DNA of 64,000 bases, taken from Lotus japonicus (lineage: Eukaryota; Streptophyta; Magnoliopsida; Fabales; Fabaceae). Numbering within the stretch: the first letter of the stretch is position 1; each line of letters begins with the position of its first letter. The position numbers and the translations under genes are program-made. Positions 33,865-45,554 of this stretch are shown one piece after another. The stretch lies in the NCBI RefSeq assembly GCF_012489685.1, contig NC_080043.1, forward strand, positions 3,722,501 through 3,786,500, written 5' to 3'. Under the pieces are notes generated by a model, which had not been told where the DNA came from, did not search any database, and saw only the letters and a list, made by a program, of their open reading frames with translations.

Positions 33865-34130
33865 TAAATTATGCAGTTAGTTAGTTATATACGAGTAGTT
33901 GGTTTGTTATGCATTCATAAGTGATTACTTTGTTTTTAGTTACTTACACTTTTGTTTTTTTTTTTTGATAATGTTTACTTACACTTTGTAATCTTTGTAT
34001 ATAAATCTATCTGCATATTGAAGATAACAATTTTCGTCCAATACAGAAGCTGACATTCATTACCTCTAGGTTTCTTCTCAAGTTCCTATCCCCCTCTCAA
34101 GTTCTCTGAACCATTTTAATGCTGACACGG
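33865..34130 (+). repeat. Possible solo copia LTR
   Basis: The run GCAGTTAGTTAGTTAT, a TATA box TGTATATAAATC near 33998-34009, and a CT-rich U5-like tail give an Ale-type LTR appearance. Neither end nor a target duplication could be fixed. Confidence 0.3.
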
Positions 34131-34802
34131 ACACCATTGTTTGATAGTGGTTTTAACTAATAAAACAGATAGTAGCATTTAGAATGTGAAGCATAGAAAT
34201 AGGCCACAAAACAATGCAAAATACACACGCCAATGAAAAACGATAGTATCAGATAATGTCAAAGTTAATGTCTTTTAGTTACACATCAATCCTATTGAAT
34301 TGATTGCTTAATTTGAAACTTGAATGTGACAAGCTTGATGGTATTTAATATTTTTATGTCTAAGGATTATATTCATACGGTTAAATATTTCAAATATTAA
34401 GTAAACTAGGTGAGTTAGTGATTTAACACTTCATTTCTTAAGTAAGTAGTTGAGAATTAAGTCGAATCACATTTTATCGATAGAAAAAACTTATAAAACT
34501 GCCTCCTATCACTGTGCATGTATGAGTAACTCATAACCCCAATTTTCTCCAATTTTGATGCAAAGGAAACAGAAAAGCCAAGCATCTAATGCAAAAATAT
34601 GTGAAAGCAAAATTTTTGCTCCATTTCATCAGTTCAAGTTAACATCTAATTACTTTAATACAAACATAGAGTATGGTGAACGTGAGACGACATGAATGAA
34701 ACTCACAATTACCAATTGTAGAAATACTTTAATCAACACAAAAAGTATTCCAATTTCCAACTAATTAAGTACCCAAAATAATCTTTATGAAGGATCATAC
34801 GG

Positions 34803-35638
34803 TTAGGATTTTAGCATTTGAGAAGAGACATAGTGACAATAGCATCAAAAAATTAGGCAGAAGTTCTTTTATTGAAAACTATAATAATTTAATTACAAGA
34901 ATTTTGATTGAGGGTAGAAGAATCAAAAGCCTAAAAGTGTGTGTTCTGACCAGATACAGTTAACAGGATTTTGATTAAACCAAAATTTTAGGGGGTGATG
35001 TGCACCCAGAAAAGCCATTCATGGTCCACTTGGTTTTATTGTCATCAAATCAAAGAGTGAAAGGGAGGTTTGTTTTTATATAATTATAAGAAATAAGAAT
35101 GGCACTGAAGGCACTCTGCATGTGTGATATCTGAACTTCATTTCAGAAGGTCAAATTTAATACTTCAATTTCATGCTTACGGCTTTCTTTGTTTTATATA
35201 AAAACCAAATCTTCATAGTTACTTTATCATAGTCATGTTATTTATGCAATAATTAACCCTCATGATGATTTTCCAAAATAACTCACCATAAGAACACTGT
35301 CTTGTCATCTTTAGGATTTGAGCATTTGAGAAGTGATAATAGCAAGCATCAGTAAAATAAAATTACTTTTCTTGAAGACAGGTACAAATGTTAATCACAT
35401 GAACTTTGATTGAGGAAGAAGAATCAAAAGTGCTGAATTTATTGTGCCCTTAACAAATTGAGAAGATTTTGATTGAACGACATTAATTTTGGGGACCAAT
35501 GATCATGTGCACACCAGAAAAGTTATGGCAGAAAGAAAAGAACCACTTGATGATTTTGTTATTAGCAAATCATAGAGTGAAAGGGAAGCTTATTTTTGTC
35601 TTTATAATGACAATAAAAGGAATCTGCATGTGTAAATA
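34803..35638. repeat. Diverged direct tandem duplication (about 330 bp, period about 508 bp)
   Basis: Segment 34803-35131 is repeated at 35311-35638. Shared landmarks in the same order are TTAGGATTT...AGCATTTGAGAAG, TTTTGATTGA(G/A)(C/G), a GTGCAC(A)CCAGAAAAG block, and GAGTGAAAGGGA. Divergence is substantial, so the duplication is old. Neither copy codes for anything recognised. Confidence 0.75.
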
Positions 35639-35730
35639 TTAATGGAGAGAAGTTTTTATTATTCTTAGTTGTAATCATTTCATACGAATTTGTATAAATT
35701 ACAAATGAGAGTTTACTTAATTGTGATTTA

Positions 35731-36191
35731 TGCCCCGTTTGGAAGAGCTTATTTGAGCTTATCTGATAGCATAAGCGTTTATGACAGTGTTTGGGAGAGC
35801 TTATGCAAACAGCTTACGACCTACCATAAGCTGTTTTGAGCTTATTTTCATAAGCTATCCAGGATAGCTTATGAAAAAGAGCTTATGCTTATATATAGCT
35901 TATTTCCAATTTATTTCAATAAGTTTTTTAAAATAGCTTATGAATAAGCACTTATGTCATAAGCGCTTATGACATAAGCGCTTAATTAAGCTGTTTTTGA
36001 AAATTTATTGAAATAAATTAAAAATAAGCTGTATATAAGCATAAACTGTTTTTCATATCATGAGTAACTTATGAAAATAAGCTGAAAATAGCTTATGGCA
36101 GGTCATAAGCTGTTTGCATAAGTCCTCCCAAACACTCACATAAGAGCTTATGCTGTCAGATAAGCTCAAATAAGTTCTTCCAAACTGGGTC
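35731..36191. mobile_element. Tourist-like (PIF/Harbinger) MITE
   Basis: The ends TGCCCCGTTTGG and, inverted, GACCCAGTTTGG fit the GGNCNNGTTTGG consensus. TTA trinucleotides flank it (35728-35730 and 36192-36194). Almost the whole 461 bp is one large inverted repeat made of AGCTTATGNNATAAGC words, so the single strand folds into a long hairpin. Confidence 0.8.
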
Positions 36192-36194
36192 TTA

Positions 36195-38867
36195 GTCTAA
36201 AACATCACAATATGTCATGTAGCAGTATTAGTTTCATTTGTTTTAAATTTTAATTAAAATAAAAATATTTTATATTTATTGGAATTTAATTGGATATTTG
36301 TGTAAACAAAGTTTACAATAATGACAATGTATGGATATTTAATCCATTGCAAATGACATATGTATAAATTAGGCTGAAAAAAATATTGAAAGAGGAAAAT
36401 TGTATATAATCAAAATATTAGGCAACTAAAAGTGTAATTAGTTAATTTTCGTTTACATGTAACAAATTTATTAAATATTTTTTTGAAAGTGGAACTTTAT
36501 TAAATATTTTTAAACTTTAGAAATTTAATTTTAAGAATTCTCTGAATTTTCCGGATTTATGCAATATATTTTGACTACTTATGAGTTATGACAAGTCCCT
36601 GTCTATGAAAACGGTCCCGTGACAAACCATAATTCTCCACTCTCCAGCACACTTGCTGTTTGCTGTCTAATTTGTATGCTGTTCTTGATATAGATATGTG
36701 ATCAATTGATGAGGTCCACTATTATTTTATTTTATAAGGCAGACATGGTGATGCTAGAGAAGCGTTGAAGATATCTCCATCAAAATATTGTACAAATCAG
36801 ACATATCATATCAGAACGTGTAGCTGATAAATTTGGCAAATATCTTACCACAATTGATGGTTCTTAATTTAGTTTGTTAATTTGAAATTTTCTAAGAAAA
36901 AATATTGGGTAAGCATATTTTTATCATCGGTAATAAAATGCCGGGGAAACTTCATCCCATTCTCTAATGAAAAGAGGGAAAAAAATTGGAATAATCATCA
37001 TAAAGCTGTTTTTCTCGATGTTAAAGGACAAGTTCGACATACTAATTAATGCATTTGGTTGCGGTTGATGTTGGTGGCGTTGCCTCAGGTGTGATTACGC
37101 CCTCAGTTTCTCCTACTAGCTCCATTGGTTTTGAGGAGTGCTCCGGGTGGTGGTTACTAGACGTAGGCCAAAAAGGTTTGACTTGTTTGCAAGCTTGTGA
37201 CCTTGACATTTGATGGTGGGGATGATGCGGCTATCCGCGCGCGGCTTGTGAAGGGAAACGAAGGAGGGTGATCGTCTTGAGTGTCGGGATCTCTCTTAGC
37301 CTTTAGTATTGGTTCTTTGTATCTTTTTGTTTCTTTTGGCCTCCCCCCGATTTAGGGTGATTTTTAGTTATTAATTTCTCTTTATAGGGTGGTTTAGGAG
37401 GTTGTGTTTTCCTGTGGATGGTTGGGATTTTAATTTTTGTTATCCCCTATGTTAACTAGGTTTTGTCCGGTCGTTGTTTTATGATTATGGGCTTAATGTA
37501 TTTTCTCTCTATCAATCTATTTGGATTTCCAAAATGATAAAGAAAATAAATGCATCTGAGTGTTCCGCTGAATTAGTTTGTTTCTCCAACATACGAATCT
37601 ATTCTCGTTGGCTTCTTGATGCTTTTAGGAATGCCCACATGATTTCATTAGAAAACGAATTTTGTATCTTGGTCAAAATTTTAACTTTTCAAATTTTGAT
37701 CTCACTAGATATAGTTGTATTCAGCTTCATCTCGTTTCATTTTGTTTTTGTTCCGCTCATGGAGAATCGACTTTTCAACAAAAATTTTTAGCGTGATGAC
37801 TAATAATTCTCCTTTCTATGGTATGTGATGCATGTACATATTTCGCTAAGTCTTCGATACGCTTCTCTATTTGTCCGACAAAAGTATTGGAATGTGATAT
37901 CCGAGGAGTAGGATCCTCAGTATGTTCTTATTGAGTTGTTTCGGAGGTGAATCTCCATGAAAATATTTTGTTGTTGTTATGTTTTGAAAAACAAAGTATA
38001 CAAGGAGTACTTTACACCTAGTACAAGTCTAATACTACGATAAAGTTACAAAAATAAGAGAATTTTATTTGTGACATTTTCTAACCATGATGATGAGAAT
38101 TGATTTACAAGCTTCTTATAGGCAGCGCCAAATGTTATTCCAAAAAACGAAGGGATGTATCTCTGCTTGAGATATAGCGGTACACAAATGGTGAATGAGG
38201 CGGAAAATCTAGGATGGATGATTTATCCACAAAAGGAACGTCAACATTCAAGTTAGCTCAAGATAAGAGAGAAGGTCTCAAAATCTATAAGAGAAATATG
38301 TGACCAATGAATAATGCTTAAGTTATTGAATGATCAAACTTGTACTTATAGAGTTTGATATTTGCGATAATGAAAATGTTTAACCTTTGTCGGGTTATTG
38401 TAAGTAGCTTCCGAAATAATAGCTTACAAGTGTAGTCTTAAATCATTAACTTAAACAACTGAACATTTGTTTGGATAGTTGGTTGGAAGAGTTAATATTT
38501 TATCTTGATCATTTTGGCTAACAAACACAACATTTACTTGATTGTGAGCCTTCTAGACTGAACAAGATGATGGTGGACCAAGTGGCTATTTGGGCCCCAA
38601 AACAAGTCTTATTTGAGGGGTATGGCTATGAACTAAGGATTCATTTTTTACGTCAAATTTGACATGTAAGTATAAACATGTACAATAGATTATGAGTTTA
38701 TTCGTTCTTTGGTGCTAATATTGTATATATTGTATTGTATATATAGGTTTATCTACCAATCCATATTTATACATTAAAATGATAGATTATTTAATTCAAT
38801 TTATAGATGATGGATAATGTCTGATAAGATTGTCATGTATAAGCTACTTGAAATTATTTAAACCAGT
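36195..38867. other. Intergenic DNA, no gene seen
   Basis: Segment 37060-37470 is richer in G and T ('GATGCGGCTATCCGCGCGCGG') than its surroundings and might be a LINE 3' tail or old gene remnant, but nothing identifies it. The 105-aa ORF at 37474-37791 has no known domain. Confidence 0.4.
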
Positions 38868-38935
38868 GTCATAACCACCATCACCCTCCATCATTGCCAC
38901 CACAACTACCACCGTTGTCATTGACACCATCTCCA
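38868..38935. repeat. Left piece of a CCACCAT-rich low-complexity tract
   Basis: ACCACCATCACC-type sequence that stops at the CTCCA target duplication and resumes at 43813. The two pieces were one tract before the retrotransposon inserted. Confidence 0.75.
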
Positions 38936-40114
38936 TGTAAGATCAAGATTTGGTCATGTGGTACAACTCTATGTTTTGATGATAACAAGTATTTATTTGT
39001 GGATGAACAACTATGATACTCTAATGTTTGTCTTGAGTGTTTTGACAAACAGGTTCTGATTCTGACACCAGAAGATATATTCGTCAGAAGTTCTGAAGAT
39101 CAGAAGATCAGAAGATCTGAAGATCAGAGGATCTGAAGATCAGAGGATCTGAGGATCAGAGGATCAGAAGATCTGAGGATCAGAAGATCTGAAGACCAGA
39201 AGCTCTGAGGGACCAGAGGCTCTGAAGGTTCAGAAGCTCTGAAGATCCAGAAGCAGAAGTTACGAAGGTCAGAGGATCTAAGCATCCCTCTGACTCTGAT
39301 CACCAAGCTTCACAAGTTCCTACACGAAGCATAACTCTGATCAGAAGTCAATGGTTAAAGGCAAATGTCTCTATCGAGAAGTACAAGAGCAGTGTACTAT
39401 TCTGAAAAGCCTACCTACCAAGGTTCAGCCACAGCAGGTTCTGGAAGTTCCAGAAATGCCCTCCAACGGTCATATTCTCTCAACAGAAATATCCTTTGCA
39501 CCTTGGACTATAAAAGGCTGAAGAAAAGAAGAAAGCAAAAGAGTGAGAGAAAAAAAAAAGAGCTGCAATACAAGAAAAGATTCAAGCATCTACTTTCTTC
39601 ATCTATTCTTATTTAGTTTACACTCAGCTTATTTAGAAGCAAACCTTTGTAAACACCAACCTCAAACAGTTGTTTGATTTTCCTTAAGGGACCGGGTAGG
39701 TCAGTATCCTTAAGAAGACTAAGAGAGTGAATCTTAGTGGTGATTCCTTTAGGAGATCAAGGTTGATCGGATCCTAGAGAAGACTAAGAGAGTGAATCTT
39801 AGTGATAGCTAAGTCAGTGTATTGTTAGTCACTTGTAGGTTTCAAGTGCAGTTGTAACAATTATCTGATTAGTGGATTGCCTTCATTCTAAGAAGGAAGA
39901 AATCACCTTAACGGGTGGACTGGATTAGCTTGAGGGATTTATCAAGTGAACCAGGATAAAATACTTGTGTGCTTTTCTCTTCTCTCTATCTTTATCCGCT
40001 GCACCATCTATCTCAGAGAAACCGAAAAGATTTACTTTAAATCTTAAGGGGAAAGTTTTTATATTGAAAACGCTATTCAACCCCCCCCCCTTCTAGTCGT
40101 TTTTCACACCTTCA
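38936..40114 (+). repeat. 5' LTR of the gag-only element
   Basis: 1179 bp, TG...CA. It contains a minisatellite-like GATCAGAAGATCTGA array, a TATA-like ACTATAAAAGG near 39508, and a run of ten Cs before the end. Confidence 0.93.
39085..39255 (+). repeat. Degenerate GATCAGA/GATCTGA minisatellite in the LTR
   Basis: About 170 bp made of 8-12-bp variants of AGAAGATCTGA and GATCAGAGGATC. The same array is repeated at 42782-42952 in the other LTR. Small minus-strand ORFs over it are chance. Confidence 0.8.
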
Positions 40115-40116
40115 AT

Positions 40117-40128
40117 TGGTATCAGAGC
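40117..40128 (+). other. Primer-binding site (initiator tRNA-Met type)
   Basis: TGGTATCAGAGC, two bases after the 5' LTR. It is complementary to the 3' end of initiator Met tRNA as in most plant copia elements. Confidence 0.9.
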
Positions 40129-40188
40129 GCAAGTTCTGATTACCACACTTAACAGTGTTCAGTAGATCCGGGCCAGTGTGAAAAACTC

Positions 40189-41967
40189 ATGGATGCCACC
40201 ACTACTACAAGCAAATATCAATACAGTGCAAGACCACCTATCTTTGATGGTCAGAGATTTGATTTCTGGAAAGACAGAATCAAAAGCTTCTTTCTTGGCT
40301 TTGATCCTGATCTTTGGGATTTTGTTGTTGATGGCTACACCCCTCCTGTCGATGAACATGGTGTAAAGATCCCAAGGGTGAAGATGAGTGAAGATCAAAA
40401 GAAGGAATTCAGAGATCATCACAGATCAAGATCTATTCTGCAAAGTGCCATTTCATATGAAGAATATGAGAAAATTACTGATCGTGATTCCGCCAAGGGC
40501 ATCTTTGAATCCTTGCAGATGTCTCATGAAGGAAACAAGAAAGTGAAAGAGACAAAGGCGTTGTCTCTAATCAAGCAGTATGAATCCTTCCAAATGGAAC
40601 CTGACGAATCCATTGAGGATATGTTTTCCAGATTTCAGTTGCTCGTAGCTGGAATAAGACCCCTCAGCAACAGCTACACCACTGCGGATCATGTCATGAG
40701 GATCCTTAGAGGTCTTCCTGAAAGCTGGATGCCTTTGATAACTTCCTTGGAGCTAACTAGAGATGTTGAGCAGATGAGTTTGGAAGAACTCATAAGCATA
40801 CTGAAGTGTCATGAATCAAAGCGTGCTGAACATCAAGATCACAAGAAGAAGTCTATTGCCTTGAAATCCAAATCTGAAAAGGCTAAGACTCTCCAAGCTG
40901 GAACAGAAGAATCCGAAGAAGCATCAGAAGATTCTGATGAAGATGAGCTGACTCTGATATCCAGAAAGTTCAACTGCATCTGGAAGCACAGGCAGAGCAA
41001 ATACAAAGGTTCATCAAAGGACGAAAAGTCAAAGAAGCATTTCAAACCAAAGAAAAGTCTGATGGTGACTTTTGATGAATCAGAATCAGAGGATGTTGAC
41101 TCTGATGGTGAAGTCCAAGGACTCATGGCTATTGTCAAAGACAAAGGAACAGAGTCAAAGGAAGCTGTTGACTCTGACTCAGAATCAGAAGGAGATCCAG
41201 ACTCTGACGATGAAAATGAGGTATTTGCTTCTTTCTCAACCTCTGAACTGAAACATGCCTTGTCTGATATCATGGATAAGTATAACTCTTTATTGTCTAA
41301 GCATAAAAAGTTGAAAAAGGACTTATCTGCTGCTTCTAAGACTCCTTCTGAACATGAGAAAATTATTTCTGATTTGAAAATTGATAATCATGCTTTGGTA
41401 AATTCTAACTCTGTGCTTAAGAACCAGATTGCTAAGTTAGAAGATATAGTTGCTTGTGATGCCTCTGATTGTAGAAATGAATCTATGTATGAAAAGTCTT
41501 TTCAAAGATTCCTGGCTAAGAGCGTAGACAGAAGCTTAATGGCTTCATTGATCTATGGCGTGAGCAGAAATGGAATGCGTGGCATTGGGTATTCTAAACC
41601 AATTAGAAATGAGCCCTCTGTGCCTAAAGCTAAATCTTTGTATGAATGCTTTGTTCCCTCTGGTACCATATTGCCTGACCCTGTACCTGCTGAAGTTGCT
41701 AAAAACCCTCGTAAAAAGGGATCTTTCTCCATGTCTAAATATCATGCAAAAATTCCTGTATATTATCCTGCTGAAAGACCCAAAGTTGTCAGAACTTCTG
41801 GGCTAACTAACAAGAAAGGACCCAGAAAGTGGGTACCTAGGGATAAGATTATATATGTTGCAGATATCTTCAATAGGTCCATCGAAACTCCAACCATGGA
41901 ACCTGGACAGTGGATGCAAGCAACACATGACGGGAGAAAGGCATATGTCCCAAGATCCAAAACTTGA
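40189..41967 (+). CDS. Gag protein of the SIRE-like element, 592 aa, no zinc knuckle
   Basis: The start MDATTTTSKYQYSARPPIFDG and the block FDFWKDRIKSFFLGFDPDLWDFV are the usual SIRE/Maximus gag N-terminus. A UBN2-like capsid region follows (about 60-215: ALSLIKQYESFQMEPDESIEDMF, RILRGLPESWMPL). After LISRKFNCIWKHRQSKYKG relatives carry a CCHC zinc knuckle, but here the chain goes straight from a Lys-rich linker to KKSLMVTFDESESED. Residues about 300-360 are Ser/Asp/Glu-rich. A coiled-coil-like segment (about 365-430) and a basic C-terminus with GPRKWVPRDKII follow. The frame is intact, so the particle protein may still be made. RNA binding would rest on the basic tracts. Confidence 0.88.
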   Translation: MDATTTTSKYQYSARPPIFDGQRFDFWKDRIKSFFLGFDPDLWDFVVDGYTPPVDEHGVKIPRVKMSEDQKKEFRDHHRSRSILQSAISYEEYEKITDRDSAKGIFESLQMSHEGNKKVKETKALSLIKQYESFQMEPDESIEDMFSRFQLLVAGIRPLSNSYTTADHVMRILRGLPESWMPLITSLELTRDVEQMSLEELISILKCHESKRAEHQDHKKKSIALKSKSEKAKTLQAGTEESEEASEDSDEDELTLISRKFNCIWKHRQSKYKGSSKDEKSKKHFKPKKSLMVTFDESESEDVDSDGEVQGLMAIVKDKGTESKEAVDSDSESEGDPDSDDENEVFASFSTSELKHALSDIMDKYNSLLSKHKKLKKDLSAASKTPSEHEKIISDLKIDNHALVNSNSVLKNQIAKLEDIVACDASDCRNESMYEKSFQRFLAKSVDRSLMASLIYGVSRNGMRGIGYSKPIRNEPSVPKAKSLYECFVPSGTILPDPVPAEVAKNPRKKGSFSMSKYHAKIPVYYPAERPKVVRTSGLTNKKGPRKWVPRDKIIYVADIFNRSIETPTMEPGQWMQATHDGRKAYVPRSKT

Positions 41968-42618
41968 ACCTGAAGGTGAAGTTGATCTTGGAGGCATCAG
42001 TAGAGTAAGATTTGGTCAAGTCAAAGCTAGCTGAAAAAGCTTGTAGAGATGAGCATGACCGGTTCAGAAAGTAACAAAGACTCAGAACTTGACAAACCAG
42101 AAGCAACAACATCAGAAGATGCTACTACAACTTCTGACTTGCGTCATCAGAAGAAGAGTAGGTTCCTAGCTTCTCATTCTGAAGTATCTGAAGATGAAAT
42201 TTTGTCCAGAACGGAGATGTCACCAGAACCACACTTCTGCTCTCATCAGAAGATATGCTAATCAGAAGCCAAGTATCCCTTGGTATTACTTCTGAGGGGG
42301 AGTATTTCGTCTTTTACTCTTACTATTTTTTTCCACCTTCATTCTTTTTGCTTATGACAAAAAGGGGGAGAACTTATAGTATCTTGACAACTCAACTCCT
42401 ACATCATTTAGCTCAGAATCTAGACATTACTAACGTTGATATTAAGTATTAGATTCAGGGGGAGCTTAGCTCAGAATCAAGCACGAGACTTGGATTCAGA
42501 AGGAGCAAGATAAACTATACACATCAGGATAAGTTTTAACTCTGATACCTTATACTCTGAGTGTATTCAGTTTATTTGTTTAGAGTTGTTCATCAAAATA
42601 CATGGTTTTGTCATCATC

Positions 42619-42632
42619 AAAAAGGGGGAGAT
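42619..42632 (+). other. Polypurine tract of the gag-only element
   Basis: AAAAAGGGGGAGAT abuts the 3' LTR. A second copy of the motif occurs at about 42360-42373, as is common in SIRE-like elements. Confidence 0.85.
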
Positions 42633-43812
42633 TGTAAGATCAAGATTTGGTCATGTGGTACAACTCTATGTTTTGATGATAACAAGTATTTATTTGTGGA
42701 TGAACAACTATGATACTCTAATGTTTGTCTTGAGTGTTTTGACAAACAGGTTCTGATTCTGACACCAGAAGATATATTCGTCAGAAGTTCTGAAGATCAG
42801 AAGATCAGAAGATCTGAAGATCAGAGGATCTGAAGATCAGAGGATCTGAGGATCAGAGGATCAGAAGATCTGAGGATCAGAAGATCTGAAGACCAGAAGC
42901 TCTGAGGGACCAGAGGCTCTGAAGGTTCAGAAGCTCTGAAGATCCAGAAGCAGAAGTTACGAAGGTCAGAGGATCTAAGCATCCCTCTGACTCTGATCAC
43001 CAAGCTTCACAAGTTCCTACACGAAGCATAACTCTGATCAGAAGTCAATGGTTAAAGGCAAATGTCTCTATCGAGAAGTACAAGAGCAGTGTACTATTCT
43101 GAAAAGCCTACCTACCAAGGTTCAGCCACAGCAGGTTCTGGAAGTTCCAGAAATGCCCTCCAACGGTCATATTCTCTCAACAGAAATATCCTTTGCACCT
43201 TGGACTATAAAAGGCTGAAGAAAAGAAGAAAGCAAAAGAGTGAGAGAAAAAAAAAAGAGCTGCAATACAAGAAAAGATTCAAGCATCTACTTTCTTCATC
43301 TATTCTTATTTAGTTTACACTCAGCTTATTTAGAAGCAAACCTTTGTAAACACCAACCTCAAACAGTTGTTTGATTTTCCTTAAGGGACCGGGTAGGTCA
43401 GTATCCTTAAGAAGACTAAGAGAGTGAATCTTAGTGGTGATTCCTTTAGGAGATCAAGGTTGATCGGATCCTAGAGAAGACTAAGAGAGTGAATCTTAGT
43501 GATAGCTAAGTCAGTGTATTGTTAGTCACTTGTAGGTTTCAAGTGCAGTTGTAACAATTATCTGATTAGTGGATTGCCTTCATTCTAAGAAGGAAGAAAT
43601 CACCTTAACGGGTGGACTGGATTAGCTTGAGGGATTTATCAAGTGAACCAGGATAAAATACTTGTGTGCTTTTCTCTTCTCTCTATCTTTATCCGCTGCA
43701 CCATCTATCTCAGAGAAACCGAAAAGATTTACTTTAAATCTTAAGGGGAAAGTTTTTATATTGAAAACGCTATTCAACCCCCCCCCCCTTCTAGTCGTTT
43801 TTCACACCTTCA
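42633..43812 (+). repeat. 3' LTR of the gag-only element
   Basis: 1180 bp; the offset from the first copy is 3697 bp up to the C run. It is followed by the CTCCA duplication and the CACCA-rich host tract. Confidence 0.93.
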
Positions 43813-44231
43813 CTCCACCCCCACCAACTTCATCAACATCATCACCACCACCTTCAACTTATCGCCATCATCACCACCACCTATCGCCACAACCACCCAC
43901 CACCACCATTACCCTTCACCACCGCCCTACAACACTGCCTCCAACACCACCATTGCCACCGATCACAACCAACTTATTACGACCCTCACCATCGCTACAT
44001 CACTACCACACCTCCACCACTCTACAGTCACCACCCACCACTACCATGGTCAATTCCGCCGTCACCACTACCGCTAAAACCACCACCCTTCGTCATAGCC
44101 ACCACAACCAACGCTACCCACCACTCACCACCATTGCCACAACTATCATCTTCCGTCGTTGCTGCTATTGTCATCTCTACCACCACCACCATCATTCTCC
44201 AACACCACCACACCCTCCACTAAACTTATAA
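43813..44231. repeat. Right piece of the CCACCA-rich low-complexity tract
   Basis: A 400-bp tract built of CACCA, CCACCATC and similar words. The long + strand ORF that runs from the LTR through it (43662-44231) is a Pro/Thr/His composition artefact. Confidence 0.7.
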
Positions 44232-45554
44232 TTGTATTAAAATGATATGATAAGTTATACAATGTGTGTCCAAGCATTGTATAGTATTAAATTTTTATCA
44301 TACATTATCATATTTAATATTATCAAGCTTTATACTATATAACATACTAAGCGAATCTCAATAAAATTGGATTAATTCGAATAAATAACGAGGACTCAGT
44401 TGTATCAATTTTTATAGGAAAAAAGGATAGTAAGAATATAGAAACCGCTTTTATTCTATGTAGTATCATATCAGAATGATAGAATCCAAAATGGAAGAAT
44501 TTGGATGACCACAAATCCATCAAACGAAGAACAGGGAGGAGTCCCAAGTTTAAAGAAATAACAAGATTCGCCAAGCTACAATAGCTTTCCAATCAATGTT
44601 GCACAGATAATATTCTAATAAGTGGTGGAACATTATATAAATAGTTAGAACATTATAGACAGTCATATTCTTACATACATCCCTTCAGGAGGATGTTTCT
44701 CCTTTTCGCACTAGGATCTCTCCAATTTATAAAAAGCAGAAGAAAAGAAGCCTAAAAGAAAAGAAACGAAAACATGAATTGAATTGAACTACCAAGTTCT
44801 TTATGGACCTTTCAAGTGTTTCACTAAAGTGACTAATTTGCCTCAAATATGCTCTAAGACCTTTGAGAGAATATGTTATCTAGTGGTTGCTTATTCCTTT
44901 ATTGTGCTATTGGTATAAGATTCCTGCAACTATCTTGTTATTCAATTCATTTAGGCTTTTTTCATGTGTTTGATCAGAATTGGTTATATCAAAAGTGACT
45001 TAAAAGTTTAGTGAATTGATTTATGTTTAAATATATTTAAGAAAAAATATTTTTTTTGGGTAATATGAAACTCAATTGTAGAATATCCAAATTGATTATG
45101 TTATTTGCAGAAGTCATTCTCTCTTTAGCTTCTATCAAAATTGATTTTGGATCTGATATCAATTCTTTAAAATGACTTTTAAATATTGTTACTTCCTTTG
45201 TTCCTATTTATAAATCACTTTTTTATTAAAAAAATTGCTTATATGTATATAAGTCATTTTACTATATCAGAAAAACATTTAATATTCCCCCCCCAAAACT
45301 ATCATCATATTTAATATGAAATAGATAATAATATTTTGAAATATCAAGTTAAAGATAAAAATTCATACGAAATTAAATAAGTGTAATCTATGAAAATGAA
45401 TAAATAATTACATAAATTTATTACTAGTAATCATTTTTTTTAATCTAAGAGAATTAGGTAAAAGTGACTTATATGAAGATTGATTCTAATCTACCATAGT
45501 TGATTTTGGGATTTTTTAAACGAAAACCAAGCACGCTCTTGGTCGATGATGGTT
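44232..45554. other. Intergenic DNA with an organelle-like patch
   Basis: Segment about 44345-44600 differs in style from the flanks and may be an old plastid or mitochondrial insert. Its 81-aa minus-strand ORF (44347-44592) is rich in Leu, Phe and Ser but unrecognised. The rest is plain AT-rich DNA. Confidence 0.3.

Larger units (their letters stand above)
38936..43812 (+). mobile_element. Gag-only SIRE-like Ty1-copia retrotransposon (TR-GAG type), 4.9 kb
   Basis: Two LTRs of 1179 and 1180 bp (38936-40114, 42633-43812) appear identical except for a C run (10 against 11). The 5-bp target duplication CTCCA flanks the element (38931-38935, 43813-43817). The 2.5-kb interior has a PBS, one gag ORF and a 3' region with two AAAAAGGGGGAG polypurine motifs, but no protease, integrase, RT or RNase H. 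It must move, if at all, with proteins made by a relative. The near-perfect LTR identity implies a very recent insertion. Confidence 0.93.

Noticed and set aside
37060..37470. Possible LINE 3' tail or gene remnant
   Set aside because: GT-rich with some CG words, but no reverse transcriptase or RNase H words and no poly(A) end could be found.
39124..39306. 60-aa minus ORF, identical at 42821-43003
   Set aside because: Reads a GATCAGA/GATCTGA minisatellite in the two LTR copies; not a gene.
43662..44231. 189-aa Pro/Thr/His-rich ORF
   Set aside because: It starts in the LTR and runs through a CACCA low-complexity tract, so the open frame is a composition effect.
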